Part shown: positions 16,970-26,871 of the stretch, piece by piece
Position numbering within the stretch: position 1 is the stretch's first letter
Layout: every line of letters starts with the position of its first letter
Assembly: GCA_024400295.1 (NCBI GenBank)
Contig: JAKSNA010000008.1
Location: 1-64,000 of the forward strand
Length of the DNA: 64,000 nucleotides
DNA from: Bacteroidales bacterium
GTDB taxonomy: Bacteria; Bacteroidota; Bacteroidia; Bacteroidales; F082
Direction of reading: 5' to 3'
Translations under genes and position numbers: made by a program
Notes under the pieces: model-generated
The model's database searches: none
Told to the model about the DNA's origin: nothing
Seen by the model: the letters and a program-made list of their open reading frames with translations, nothing else

Positions 16970-18883
16970 TCACATCGCTAACTCTCCCCATTTGTCCATC
17001 AAATTCTGAAGTTCCTCTTTTTTCTTGCCGTACGACCAATAGAAATCGTCGTCAATTTTAACTTCAGGATGCGATGTCGGGTCGGCCATAATCTCATCAA
17101 GCATGGCGAGTTCTTGCTCACGTTCCTCAATTTCCTCCTCTAACCTCTTGATTTCCTTTTCGATACGTCTCTTTTCGCGGTCGTCTTTCTTCTTAGCCTC
17201 ATAATCAATCTTACTTTGTGAAGTCTGAACCTCCTGCGGTTGATACTTCTGTTTCTTGTTCAGGTCATCGAGTTCCTTGATGCGTTTCTCTTCGAGGAAA
17301 TCGTAAATATCGCCGATGTATTCCTTGATATGCGGTTTTTTAAATTCATAGACTTTGTTGGTCAGGCCTTGCAGGAAGTCGCGGTCGTGCGACACAACTA
17401 TCAGAGTACCATCGAATTGTATCAGAGCAGACTTCAAAATATCCTTTGAGAGCATGTCAAGATGGTTTGTCGGCTCGTCGAGAATCAGCAGGTTTGTCGG
17501 GAAAAGCAGCATCTTGGCGAGAGAGAGCCTTGCCTTCTCGCCGCCCGAAAGCACCTTCACTTTCTTGTCAATCGTCTCACCGCTGAAAAGGAACGCGCCG
17601 AGCAGCGACTTCACCTTCACGCGCATGTCGCCAGTCGCCACGTCGTCGAGAGTCTCAAAGACTGTCTTTTCCGGATCAAGCATATCCTGCTGATTCTGAG
17701 CGTAATAACCGATTTTCACTTCATGTCCGAGCTTTACTTCACCTGTATAATCGAGAACACCGGCGATGATTTTCGACAGTGTTGATTTCCCTTCGCCATT
17801 ACGTCCGACGAAGGCTATTTTCTCGCCGCGCGGAATCAACAGATTGATATCGTTGAGGATACATTTCTCGTCATAGCATTTCCCGACATGATTCAGTTCG
17901 AGTGTCACCTTGCCGGAATGCGGCGCGGGCGGGAACTTGAAGTGCATCACCGACTTGTCGCGGTCGTCGATTTCGACGATGTCCATTTTCTCGAGCTGTT
18001 TCACGCGCGACTGCACCTGTTTTGCTTTCGTGGCCTTATAACGGAACCGTTCGATGAACGCCTCGATGTCTTTTATCTCACGTTGCTGGTTGTCGTACGC
18101 AGCCTTCTGCAAGTCAATGCGTTCCTCGCGACGCTCCACAAATTCGGTATAAGCGCATTTGTAATCGTAAATCTTTCCGCCGGAAATCTCTATTGTCCTT
18201 ATTGTGATATGGTCGAGGAAAGCGCGGTCGTGCGAAACCATGAAAATCGAGCCGTAATAACTTTTCAGATAACCCTCGAGCCACTGAATTGATTCAATAT
18301 CAAGGTGATTCGTCGGCTCGTCGAGGAGGAGCAGGTTCGGTTTCCTCAGCAGAATCTTGGCAAGTTCCACGCGCATCTGCCAGCCGTTGCTGAACTCGTT
18401 CATGGCGCGGTACATGTCGTCGTGGTCAAAGCCGAGGCCGACGAGGATACGCTCCGCCTCGCCCTCTATCGAATGGCCGCCAATCAGGATAAGCCGCTCG
18501 TTCAGCGTACTCATCTTCTCGCAAAGTTTCTGATAACCAGCACTTTCGTAATCAGTGCGTTCCGACAGTTCCTCTTGAAGCTGCGCAAGTTTTTTCTCAA
18601 TCTGATGATATTCGTCAAAAGCCGTCATCGTCTCATCGAGGACTGTCTTTGTGGAATGGATGTTTTTCTCCTGCGGGAGGTATCCGACGGTGACGTCATC
18701 TGACATGACGACGTTGCCGTGCGACGGCTGTTCGAGGCCGGCGATTATTTTAATGAGCGTTGTCTTTCCGGCGCCGTTCTTTCCCACGAGGCCGATGCGG
18801 TCTTTCTCACGAATCATGAAGTTGATGTCGGTGAAAAGATCCTGGCCAGTGAAATGTATCGAAAGATTCTGTATTGAAATCAT
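16970..18883 (-). CDS. ABC-F family ATPase (ribosome-associated, no membrane domain)
   Basis: The 637-residue protein has two ABC ATPase domains. The first has Walker A GKNGAGKTT near residue 36, a degenerate signature FSNGWQMRVELAKILL and Walker B LLLDEPTNHLD. The second has Walker A GRNGEGKST near 355, signature LSGGEKARLSLAKMLL and LLILDEPTNHLD. A charged helical linker (P-site-interaction motif region, about 240-310) joins them. A Lys/Glu-rich coiled-coil tail lies at about 540-620. ABC-F proteins bind the ribosomal E site and relieve stalling or give antibiotic resistance. The coiled-coil tail and absence of membrane spans fit the Uup/YdiF housekeeping types more than a resistance factor. 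Confidence 0.9.
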   Translation of the reverse strand: MISIQNLSIHFTGQDLFTDINFMIREKDRIGLVGKNGAGKTTLIKIIAGLEQPSHGNVVMSDDVTVGYLPQEKNIHSTKTVLDETMTAFDEYHQIEKKLAQLQEELSERTDYESAGYQKLCEKMSTLNERLILIGGHSIEGEAERILVGLGFDHDDMYRAMNEFSNGWQMRVELAKILLRKPNLLLLDEPTNHLDIESIQWLEGYLKSYYGSIFMVSHDRAFLDHITIRTIEISGGKIYDYKCAYTEFVERREERIDLQKAAYDNQQREIKDIEAFIERFRYKATKAKQVQSRVKQLEKMDIVEIDDRDKSVMHFKFPPAPHSGKVTLELNHVGKCYDEKCILNDINLLIPRGEKIAFVGRNGEGKSTLSKIIAGVLDYTGEVKLGHEVKIGYYAQNQQDMLDPEKTVFETLDDVATGDMRVKVKSLLGAFLFSGETIDKKVKVLSGGEKARLSLAKMLLFPTNLLILDEPTNHLDMLSKDILKSALIQFDGTLIVVSHDRDFLQGLTNKVYEFKKPHIKEYIGDIYDFLEEKRIKELDDLNKKQKYQPQEVQTSQSKIDYEAKKKDDREKRRIEKEIKRLEEEIEEREQELAMLDEIMADPTSHPEVKIDDDFYWSYGKKKEELQNLMDKWGELAM

Positions 18884-18954
18884 AATAAAAAAAATAAAAA
18901 CCGATTTATATCCAATAATAACTTAAAAAATACATTTATTTCATTACCAACGAA

Positions 18955-19038
18955 TTAATTTTTAGAGATTACCCACCACTCACACCGGACATTCTCTTGT
19001 GGGTAGTCATGGAGGAGGTATTGTTGTAGTTCGAGCAT
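18955..19038 (-). pseudogene. Relic of the N-terminus of an AlbA_2-type gene
   Basis: A 27-codon frame encodes MLELQQYLLHDYPQEN followed by VRCEWWVISKN and a stop. The word YPQEN-x-x-CEW matches how many Bacteroidetes AlbA_2/ATPase regulators begin ('YPQENESCEWKEFK' from memory), after which the frame is lost. It lies only 8 bp beyond the stop of the intact AlbA_2 gene at 19046, on the same strand. I read it as the broken head of a second copy, marking the edge of the accessory island. Confidence 0.5.
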
Positions 19039-19045
19039 ATTCTAA

Positions 19046-20506
19046 TCATTTGACAATTTCCCAAAAGCCACCATTATCAGGGCCGTTCCGCTTAACAATA
19101 CCCCTGTCTTGCAGTTCCTTCATTCTCGTTGCAATCGTTTGCCGTGATTTCCCTATTTGAGCAGCCATCTGTGTGGTTGTAATGAAATTATCAGACACTA
19201 TTAACTCAATGATTTTTTTGTCTGTTTGTGTAAGGTTTCTGTAAAGTTTCTGTAAAGTTTCTGTAAAGTCGCCCTTCCGACCATCCTGCTCTTCAATATC
19301 TTCTGCGTCATCTCCATTACTTACACAGACACCTTCGATTTCAACGACATTGAACTTTGGCAATGTCAGCACAAAACTGTCCCATGGAGTTGAGAAAGCT
19401 GGATCAAATCCCTCTTTATAACCTTCGTGTTCTTTATAGGCAGAGATAATCTTCTTGAAACCAGAGCCTCTACGCTCCATATACTTCAATCGGTTAAACA
19501 CATCTGCCAGAACAGGGTTTCTTCGGCGAGAGGCCATTTTCATCACGTCCATGTCTTTGATGGAACCGCCGTCCATAAGTCCACCTGGCGAGAATATCTC
19601 AAGCCGATCATCATACATGTCAATGTGTATCTCACTTCCCAACTCCAGATAATTTCGATGAATGAGAGCGTTCACTAATCCTTCTTCCACGGCACGCTCT
19701 GGGTATTCTGGGTATTCAAGACGATTGTCCGGAGTCTTGCGCCAAGCCTTCTTGGAGTTTCGTTTGACAAAGTCCATACCTGCTTGCAGGAGTGTAACCA
19801 AGCTGCCGCTGTATTCCTCATCGTCCAAGGCATCCATCACACCATTTGCCTTGTCCACTCCATTCCAACGAGTGCAGAAAAGACGTGAATGACGCACAGG
19901 CGAGTAGTCAGCAAGGAGGGCACCAGCATTAGTCAGTTCGCCCTTCTCATTGACGATGCCAAATGACTCGTAATCACTATCTTCAAACGAGCGGTTGGTG
20001 CGTTTGAAGTAGGTGGCACGTAAAACGGTGAATGCCATATCCTCAAATCTCCAGCGAGACACTTGGCTGTCATACGATACATTGGATCCCTTCAGCACCA
20101 GTTCCTTATGTTTCGCCACACTTGCCACCACACTCTCATTACCTACACGCACAAAGGCCTGCATCTGTCCATCACCAATGTAATAGTAAGGTGTCTGATC
20201 ACCTGGCATTACATCAAGTATCACAAACTCCTTGTCCTCACACTTGGCGAACGAAAGTTTGAAGTTGGGTATAGGGTCGATGTGGCTTTTGATAGTCTCG
20301 CTGATTTTTTCCGAGTCGTCTTTAGCATCAGCAAGTCCCAGCAATGTACCATCATCAGCGATGCCCCATACGAGTTTACCGCCAATACCATTGGCAAAAG
20401 CACTTACGCTCTTGCACCAACTCTTTGGTTTCTTCACCTCCAGAGCTTGTTTCTTGTCGTATTCTGTTGCTTCGCCGATCAGTTGGCGGATGTCAAGTAT
20501 TTCCAT
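19046..20506 (-). CDS. AlbA_2 domain ATPase-like transcriptional regulator with C-terminal winged helix
   Basis: The 486-residue protein has an N-terminal AlbA_2 (Schlafen-like) domain, about residues 1-130 (EVKKPKSW, FANGIGGKLVWGIADDG). A GHKL-type ATP-binding module follows: ERAVEEGLVNALIHRNY, MYDDRLEIFSPGGL, RRNPVLADVF, ERRGSGFKKI (about 270-350). After a Glu/Asp-rich linker comes a winged HTH, LTQTDKKIIELIVSDN then TTTQMAAQIGKSRQTI, and the closing GPDNGGFWEIVK. Such proteins are common beside defence and mobile genes; their biochemical function is not established. The linker is encoded by an 11-bp tandem repeat that can shift the frame of the HTH. Confidence 0.8.
   Translation of the reverse strand: MEILDIRQLIGEATEYDKKQALEVKKPKSWCKSVSAFANGIGGKLVWGIADDGTLLGLADAKDDSEKISETIKSHIDPIPNFKLSFAKCEDKEFVILDVMPGDQTPYYYIGDGQMQAFVRVGNESVVASVAKHKELVLKGSNVSYDSQVSRWRFEDMAFTVLRATYFKRTNRSFEDSDYESFGIVNEKGELTNAGALLADYSPVRHSRLFCTRWNGVDKANGVMDALDDEEYSGSLVTLLQAGMDFVKRNSKKAWRKTPDNRLEYPEYPERAVEEGLVNALIHRNYLELGSEIHIDMYDDRLEIFSPGGLMDGGSIKDMDVMKMASRRRNPVLADVFNRLKYMERRGSGFKKIISAYKEHEGYKEGFDPAFSTPWDSFVLTLPKFNVVEIEGVCVSNGDDAEDIEEQDGRKGDFTETLQKLYRNLTQTDKKIIELIVSDNFITTTQMAAQIGKSRQTIATRMKELQDRGIVKRNGPDNGGFWEIVK
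19225..19268 (-). repeat. 11-bp tandem repeat inside the AlbA_2 regulator gene
   Basis: Three perfect copies of TTTCTGTAAAG (plus-strand reading) at 19236-19268 are preceded by one degenerate copy TTTGTGTAAGG at 19225-19235. The unit is not a multiple of three, so gaining or losing one copy would shift the frame just before the winged-helix domain. Confidence 0.9.
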
Positions 20507-20537
20507 TGTATGTCGTTTAACTTTATTTCAATTAACT

Positions 20538-20720
20538 TCACGCCAGCATCATTTTCTGTCGCAAATGCTTATCAATCTTCACCTTCTCAACAAGCCCATT
20601 CGGGAAGCAGAATTTCAGATGCTCACGGTCGGAGGTAGGCTTTACCTTGTGGATGATGCGGTGGTACGAGGGCAAAAGAATGATAATGTTCGATGTGTCG
20701 TTGTTCATGCTCTCGGTGAA
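20538..20720 (-). pseudogene. C-terminal remnant of an HNH-endonuclease-like gene
   Basis: A short frame ends SFTESMNNDTSNIIILLPSY, HRIIHKVKPTSDREHLKFCF, PNGLVEKVKIDKHL. N-IIIL-P-YHRIIHK looks like the second half of an HNH site (usually CPNHHRxIH, with the Cys replaced here), and the FPNGL-EK-K-HL ending occurs in such nucleases. No upstream part remains: the frame runs directly into the channel gene's end, which overlaps it. It is either a relic or a small unknown gene. Recognition is from a short motif only. Confidence 0.35.
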
Positions 20721-20763
20721 GGAGATGATGCTAATAGAGCATAATACAAATGTTAAAAGTAGA

Positions 20764-21510
20764 TTACTGATTCGTATGTCCATTCTTCCTTTCGTTTACT
20801 TCTTCCATGTATCCTGCAGTAATTATTCCCGAAGGTAAAGCGATAATAGCAATTCCAACGAGGGCTGAAATCATGCTTACCACTCTACCAATATCAGATA
20901 TAGGATAGATGTCACCATATCCAACTGTGGTTAATGTGCATGTTGACCAATAAAGGGCATCAAAGAAATCGTCAAAGAACAGTTCTCCTGTTCCTGGGTT
21001 CATAGATTGCTCTACGTTAAACATGAACAATGCCGTAACAAATATGTAGAACAAGGCAAAGCCGACAACCGTCAACAGCACAGGGGCTTTCTTTCTGAAC
21101 ACCTCCATAACAATTTGTAGTGGTTCGTAATATTTGAACACCTTAGCGATACGGAGAATACGCAATAGACGCCATGTTCTTAGCACTCTTAGTGAGTCAT
21201 TCACATAGCTGATTGCGGGAAGAATCGTTATGAGATCAATAATAGCAATCAAAGTAAAAGGATACATTACAAAAGCCCTTATACCACTTTTTCCGCTTCT
21301 AAGATCTGCTGTTGCCCAACGCACCAAATAATCGGCCACAAACAGAATTGTCACAACAGATTCTATTGTTGTGAAAACCGCATTATGACTACGAAACATC
21401 AGCGGAATAATGCTGACAACTATTGCCACCTGCATTATCCTATCATATATGTTAGAAATGAGATTGTTGTCCTCACTCAATTCTATTATCTCAAATATCT
21501 TCTTTCTCAT
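20764..21510 (-). CDS. Voltage-gated potassium channel family protein
   Basis: This 248-residue membrane protein has the six-helix plan of Kv-type channels. Helices S1-S3 come first, then an S4-like helix with spaced arginines (RVLRTWRLLRILRIAKVFKYY, about 110-130), S5, a pore loop with the potassium selectivity filter TLTTVGYGDIYP (about 192-203), and S6. It is compact, like bacterial KvAP-type channels, with no C-terminal ligand domain. It lies between a DUF4011 helicase-nuclease gene and a remnant gene in the accessory island. Ion channels can accompany defence genes, but a link here is only positional. Confidence 0.9.
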   Translation of the reverse strand: MRKKIFEIIELSEDNNLISNIYDRIMQVAIVVSIIPLMFRSHNAVFTTIESVVTILFVADYLVRWATADLRSGKSGIRAFVMYPFTLIAIIDLITILPAISYVNDSLRVLRTWRLLRILRIAKVFKYYEPLQIVMEVFRKKAPVLLTVVGFALFYIFVTALFMFNVEQSMNPGTGELFFDDFFDALYWSTCTLTTVGYGDIYPISDIGRVVSMISALVGIAIIALPSGIITAGYMEEVNERKNGHTNQ

Positions 21511-21561
21511 CCTTTATTTTGCAAACACTATTATATTACCTATTTCGTCACAAGCAATTTA

Positions 21562-24500
21562 TTAAAGGTGCAATTTGCCATCACTATTCTGTATGATGCC
21601 TTTATTAATTGCTTGATCAATGGCTATATTGAGAGCCTCATCGACCTTTGTACCTCTACGTGCAAATCCTAGTTTTTTTGCAGCGATGAGAGACAGGGAA
21701 TCCATGTCTATGGAGAACTGCTCCCTTACAGATTCAATTACGACATTCGATATCTCTACAAGTGGAATGTCCGTTACATCCCTGCCGCTATTAGGACGAT
21801 AGTTTACGTATGAGTCAGCCGATTCCTTGTCCTTCCATATTGTTATACCTTTTCTGTCAGGGCATGTATAGAAACTTCTGTTGGCGATTTCTGTAAAGTC
21901 ACGAATCATCGTTGGAGTAACACGGGCTTCACCTCTCATACTGCAAACCCTTCTGCAAAGTTGCATGAGAGTAATAGGCTGTTCTTTTTCGATGATACAG
22001 GCTGCTATGACTTCATTCTGAGACAGTTCGCTCTGATTAGGAATATACTCTACGTAGTCAATAGCATTTGTTGTTACATTCTTTTCTTCCTGCTGTGAGG
22101 CATCAAACTTCTTTGCAACGAACTTCTCTTCCACCACAGGAGCATTCTCTATCCTGTTAATGATACGTTTGATGACACGATCAGGGTTATTGAACCAGTC
22201 AATGCTCCATACACGCATCATCTGCCACTTCAGATTACCAAGAACGGAAGGTTGTACTATCTCACGGTCGCGTGTTGTCTGCGTGTTGTGATAGCCATCA
22301 CCATCAAGCAGTATTCCGAGCGAGTAAATCTCAGGATTCTTCTTTGATGCGATGGCAACGTCCACCTTAAACTGCGAGCGACCTACACAAACTGAAGCAT
22401 TGTATCCCTTTTCTTTTAAGGTTTCTGCTATCTGTTTGGCGATTACACTATCACCAGAAGATATCAGAGCATTCTCTGCCTGTATCAGAATATGTTGTTC
22501 TGCATATTCGAGGAAGTGTTTCAATCCCTCAACACCTTTAGCCTTTGAGCGCTTGAGGTCTATCTGTGTAGATTTCAGTGAGGAGAACACCATCATCTCT
22601 TGACGTGCACGACTCACTGCAACATTCAGTCTTCTCTCACCACCTTTGTTGTTGAGAGGTCCGAAATTCATTGAAACCTTACCATCCTTATCAGGACCAT
22701 ACCCGATTGAGAAGAGGATAATATCACGTTCATCACCCTGTACATTCTCTAGATTCTTGACGAATATCGGCTCATACAGAGCATCTGCTGCCTCACGGAG
22801 AGACTTGTCCTTATCTATTTTCTCCTGTAGCAGGTCCTCGATCAGGTTCTGCTGAACAACGCTAAAAGATATAATACCTATGCTATGCTTCTCTGAATCA
22901 TCCATCTTCAAGCGACGAACGACCTCATTGACAATGGCATCTGCCTCAGCTTTGTTGCTACGCTTACCACCCTTATCGTACACACCATTTACGGGAACAT
23001 ACTGTACCTTCGTCTGTTTGTCATCAACAGAAGGGAATGTGATAAGGGATCCTTCGTAATACTCGTTGTTTGAGAATGCTATCAGCGATTCATGCTGTGA
23101 ACGATAGTGCCAGTTAAGCTGTAGAGAAGGAATCTGAAGGGTGCGGCAATCCTCCAAAATGCTCTCCATATCATCGATGTCCGCTTCATCCTCGTTTACA
23201 TTTGTTGAACTGAAGAAACTTGTAGGAGGCATCTGTTTAGGGTCGCCAACAACTATCAGGGCCTTGCCACGCGCAATAGCACCCACAGCCTCACTTGTAG
23301 GCATCTGTGAAGCTTCGTCGAATATGACGAGGTCAAACTTGTCCTGCGTCAGCGACAGATATTGTGCCACGGACATAGGACTCATGAGCATACAAGGGCA
23401 TAGTTTCTTTATCAGCTCTGGTATCTGGTCAAGAAGGTCACGAATCGACGTTCCTCTACCACCGTTGCTTATGTTACGGCTTACGAGTCCAATCTCGCTA
23501 CTGCTGCTTATGTTATCTGTAACATGAGGAACATTGTCAGCCAGACGTGTACATAGTTCCAATTCACTCAACTTCTGGAACTCTGCAGTCAGTTTCTTGT
23601 ATAGAGAAACCGTATCATCGAATATCGCTCCCTCAAATGTTCTGAGTATAGAGTTCTCTGCAATCTTCTTCTGTGCAAGAGCCTTGAAGATTGTCTTTCT
23701 CACCATAGAAAGCACATCTGGGGCATTGACACGTTCTCTTTCGATAAGTTCAACCACTGCACCAAGGCCAACATTTTTCAGTTCCTTCCTATACACACAC
23801 CACTGATACCAGTCGCGTATGCCAGAAAGGTTCTTGCTCCATGAAGACAATTTTGAAGACATATTGAGCAATTCTTCTTTTAAAGGAAGAATATCATCAC
23901 TATATGTAGCATCAAAATACTTTGTGATAGCCTTCTGTGTATCAGCAATCTGTCTATGTAGCTTCATGTACTCTGCCAATGAAGAGATAAGTGAATCCAC
24001 CTCGTTCTCAACTATATACTGATTGAATCCACGAAGTTTATTTAAGAATGCACGTTTAGCAAAGAACTTCGGTATGAACCATTTCGCCTTTGCCTTTCGC
24101 CATTCCGTATATAGTTCTTCAGCATCCTCTTTGAAGATTTCCGGGGTGTTGTTCTTCAACAGCTCATCACGTTTCTGGGAGGCGGTAATAAGCTGATCGT
24201 AATTCTTCTGTGCATCGCTGATGATCCGCAAAGCTGCATTCAATGATTCACGCAGTTTTGATTCTCCAGCTAGGTCGCCCTCTTCAATGCTCATGCCAAG
24301 CAAACTATTCTGTGAAGGCTGTCCGACAATACTCATCACAGATTCCAGACGTGCGCCAAGCAGATGCTCGTATCTCATCCACTCGTCTTTTGAGAAATTT
24401 TCGGTAAAGGAGTCAGAAAGGATGTCAACATCCATTGGCTTGCAGTCATCAAGCTCGTATCTGATGATGCAGTCGTACAGGGAGAAACCGTCTGCCCCCT

Positions 24501-26871
24501 TGTATTCATGAAGGGCTTCCATGTATTCAATCAGTTTCCTACGCTCTTCAAACAATGACTCTGACGTGTGGGCATATTCGCTTGGGCTTACGGTGTGCCT
24601 GACGTTGAGAGCCTTGGCTAACTGATCGAGAATATGACGCTTGGTGGCTTTATTAGAGTGCATCTCCAAACAGAATGGATCTAGGCCGATTTTAGCTAGA
24701 CGGCTCTGAACCACACTTAGTGCAGCCATCTTTTCTGCCACGAAAAGCACACGCTTTCCTTGGAAGAGAGCATTGGCAATGAGGTTCGTGATAGTCTGTG
24801 ACTTACCTGTTCCTGGAGGTCCATACAAGATGAACGAATGTCCAAGACCAGCCTCGAATACCGCTGCCATTTGTGAAGAGTCAACAGGTACAGGCAACGC
24901 GAGCTGTTCAGGTTTCATTACCTTATCCTTCTCCTGCAGCGTTGCCTGCAATGGTTCCGGTTGCCATGTAAGACGTTGCTGCGCAAGACTCTCTATCACC
25001 TTGTTCTCCATCAGTTCCTCACGATGGTTATGAATATCGTTCCACATCAAGAACTTGGAGAATGAGAATACACCAAGTATGCTTTCTTCCTCCACATCCC
25101 ATCGTTTCTGATTCTTCAGAGCATCACGTATAATGGCGAATATCAGAGAAACGTCAACACCATGTTCATCCTTTGGCAGAGGGTCAAGACCAGAAATCTT
25201 TATGTCATAGTTCTGTCTTAGGAACTCTATCAGCGTCACGTTGAGCATTATATCCTCATCGTTCGTTCTAATATAGTACTGTCCCTTCTTATATACCATC
25301 TCCACAGGAAGCATAAGGATAGGAGCATAGCGAGGAGTTTCACTTCTTTCTGTCTCAAACCACCTCAATGCACCTATAGTGAGGAACAGGGAATTAGCAC
25401 CAGTCTCTTCGATGGCATTTCGTGCAGCACGATAAATATTCTTTAGCGTATTCTTCGTTTCTAGTTCCGTTTGATAAGTATGAAGATAACGATGCTGTAT
25501 GTCATTGCTTATCAGAGCCTGTAGCGCAGGATAAAGTTTTGATCGCACCAATCTTTCTTCCTGATCAAAGCGCATATCCACATTCGGTTTTTCTGCTATC
25601 AGGTATTCCTCACCATCCTGAAGATGATCTTCCAGTTTGTCAATATCAAATGATATAAACTGTATAGCTTTCTGTCTTAGGTACAGGTTAAGCATATTGT
25701 TTCGTAGCGAAAAATCCAACAGCTTACGTTCCCAGATATCCAACCTTGACAGTTCACGCTCAGAGCCGACAACTTTCGAAAGGTCATAGCGAGAAGGTTC
25801 CTTAACATCGAGAACACACTCATCATGTTCCACGCCTTCAACGTCCTGCAGCTCCCAATTGCCGTTATTCATGATTCTCTGCGGCATTGGACGTATTCCC
25901 TCCAGGCGACATCTACGAATGTCAATCATCATCTCAAATAGAGAGATGTCGGCAAGGTTTCGATTCGCAATTTTGATGGCTTCTTCAAAAGAAGTTTTCT
26001 CGTCTGTTATCTTCGTTGATTCCACAACAAGCATTTCTCCGATGCCGTTGGAGCATTTCTTCTCTACGTATGACACATCATCGCAAACACTGTACTGGCA
26101 ACAGTCGTCCACAAGCCATACTGCAAGATACGCATGGCCTTTCTGTATAATGACAGCCGAATTAATGCCAATGGCCTCCAGCACACTCGCAAAGAGAATT
26201 GTCAGTTCGATGCAGTTACCGAGTTTTGAAGACAGCACTTGCTCTGGCAGAGTTATACGCTGACCGATAACCTCAAAGCTTGCTGGTAAAGAACGATATA
26301 CAATATTCTCACTATGAAGGGCAGCATATACAGCTGCTATCTGTTTTACAACATCAGCGGTATTTCCGGACTGATATTCGGAAAGTGACGAGCTGCCAGT
26401 TATCTCCTTCAGAACCTTAGCTGCACTGAGCACCACTTTGTTGATGAGAGGATGGTTAGGTGTCACGAATGAGGCTAACGACTGTGGCAGAATGCTTGTG
26501 CCAAGCCATTGATCGTATGGCATCAATTCTATCTCGTAATCCTTTCTGAATATCTCCTTCTTTTGCTCAGGCGTATTTGCATCAGACCAAGCCACTATGG
26601 TAAACCAAGTCTTCACCTTCTCCGTAAGAGCCCCCATCATCTTAACTGACGGCTTCATGGAAAAACCGATCAGTCTTACTTCCTTTCCCTCTGGTAATAG
26701 TGGTATTATAGGAGTTATGGTAGTCTGAAAGTATTCGCCACTGCATTCCACACAAACGTCATTGATGTCGTTTTCTTTTGACAATAACAATGCAGACTCA
26801 CAGATGTCTATGCCATTATTTATCAAGGCATAGTTCACGGATTTTATGTATTGAAGATTAAGTTCTATCAT
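21562..26871 (-). CDS. Giant DUF4011-helicase-nuclease protein (DUF3320 C-terminus), probable antiviral defence
   Basis: About 1769 residues from ATG 26871 (a GTG frame opens at 26892). The N-terminal 300 residues include a transglutaminase-like Cys-His pair, SSKLGNCIELTILFAS and IIQKGHAYLAVWL. The DUF4011 core follows (about 370-640, RLDIWERKLLDFSLRNNMLN). An SF1-type helicase is split by a long helical insert, with Walker A YGPPGTGKSQTITNL near 690, Walker B VIFDEASQMPTSEAVG near 1190, LNWHYRSQHESLIAFSN, and the C-terminal GGERRLNVAVSRAR. A Vsr/MTES-like restriction-nuclease fold comes next (about 1475-1570, GRSQFKVDVAIASK, LGILLDGDGYHNTQTTRDRE). DUF3320 ends the chain. This matches the single-gene DUF4011-helicase-Vsr defence type (called hhe, from memory). 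Confidence 0.83.
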   Translation of the reverse strand: MIELNLQYIKSVNYALINNGIDICESALLLSKENDINDVCVECSGEYFQTTITPIIPLLPEGKEVRLIGFSMKPSVKMMGALTEKVKTWFTIVAWSDANTPEQKKEIFRKDYEIELMPYDQWLGTSILPQSLASFVTPNHPLINKVVLSAAKVLKEITGSSSLSEYQSGNTADVVKQIAAVYAALHSENIVYRSLPASFEVIGQRITLPEQVLSSKLGNCIELTILFASVLEAIGINSAVIIQKGHAYLAVWLVDDCCQYSVCDDVSYVEKKCSNGIGEMLVVESTKITDEKTSFEEAIKIANRNLADISLFEMMIDIRRCRLEGIRPMPQRIMNNGNWELQDVEGVEHDECVLDVKEPSRYDLSKVVGSERELSRLDIWERKLLDFSLRNNMLNLYLRQKAIQFISFDIDKLEDHLQDGEEYLIAEKPNVDMRFDQEERLVRSKLYPALQALISNDIQHRYLHTYQTELETKNTLKNIYRAARNAIEETGANSLFLTIGALRWFETERSETPRYAPILMLPVEMVYKKGQYYIRTNDEDIMLNVTLIEFLRQNYDIKISGLDPLPKDEHGVDVSLIFAIIRDALKNQKRWDVEEESILGVFSFSKFLMWNDIHNHREELMENKVIESLAQQRLTWQPEPLQATLQEKDKVMKPEQLALPVPVDSSQMAAVFEAGLGHSFILYGPPGTGKSQTITNLIANALFQGKRVLFVAEKMAALSVVQSRLAKIGLDPFCLEMHSNKATKRHILDQLAKALNVRHTVSPSEYAHTSESLFEERRKLIEYMEALHEYKGADGFSLYDCIIRYELDDCKPMDVDILSDSFTENFSKDEWMRYEHLLGARLESVMSIVGQPSQNSLLGMSIEEGDLAGESKLRESLNAALRIISDAQKNYDQLITASQKRDELLKNNTPEIFKEDAEELYTEWRKAKAKWFIPKFFAKRAFLNKLRGFNQYIVENEVDSLISSLAEYMKLHRQIADTQKAITKYFDATYSDDILPLKEELLNMSSKLSSWSKNLSGIRDWYQWCVYRKELKNVGLGAVVELIERERVNAPDVLSMVRKTIFKALAQKKIAENSILRTFEGAIFDDTVSLYKKLTAEFQKLSELELCTRLADNVPHVTDNISSSSEIGLVSRNISNGGRGTSIRDLLDQIPELIKKLCPCMLMSPMSVAQYLSLTQDKFDLVIFDEASQMPTSEAVGAIARGKALIVVGDPKQMPPTSFFSSTNVNEDEADIDDMESILEDCRTLQIPSLQLNWHYRSQHESLIAFSNNEYYEGSLITFPSVDDKQTKVQYVPVNGVYDKGGKRSNKAEADAIVNEVVRRLKMDDSEKHSIGIISFSVVQQNLIEDLLQEKIDKDKSLREAADALYEPIFVKNLENVQGDERDIILFSIGYGPDKDGKVSMNFGPLNNKGGERRLNVAVSRARQEMMVFSSLKSTQIDLKRSKAKGVEGLKHFLEYAEQHILIQAENALISSGDSVIAKQIAETLKEKGYNASVCVGRSQFKVDVAIASKKNPEIYSLGILLDGDGYHNTQTTRDREIVQPSVLGNLKWQMMRVWSIDWFNNPDRVIKRIINRIENAPVVEEKFVAKKFDASQQEEKNVTTNAIDYVEYIPNQSELSQNEVIAACIIEKEQPITLMQLCRRVCSMRGEARVTPTMIRDFTEIANRSFYTCPDRKGITIWKDKESADSYVNYRPNSGRDVTDIPLVEISNVVIESVREQFSIDMDSLSLIAAKKLGFARRGTKVDEALNIAIDQAINKGIIQNSDGKLHL

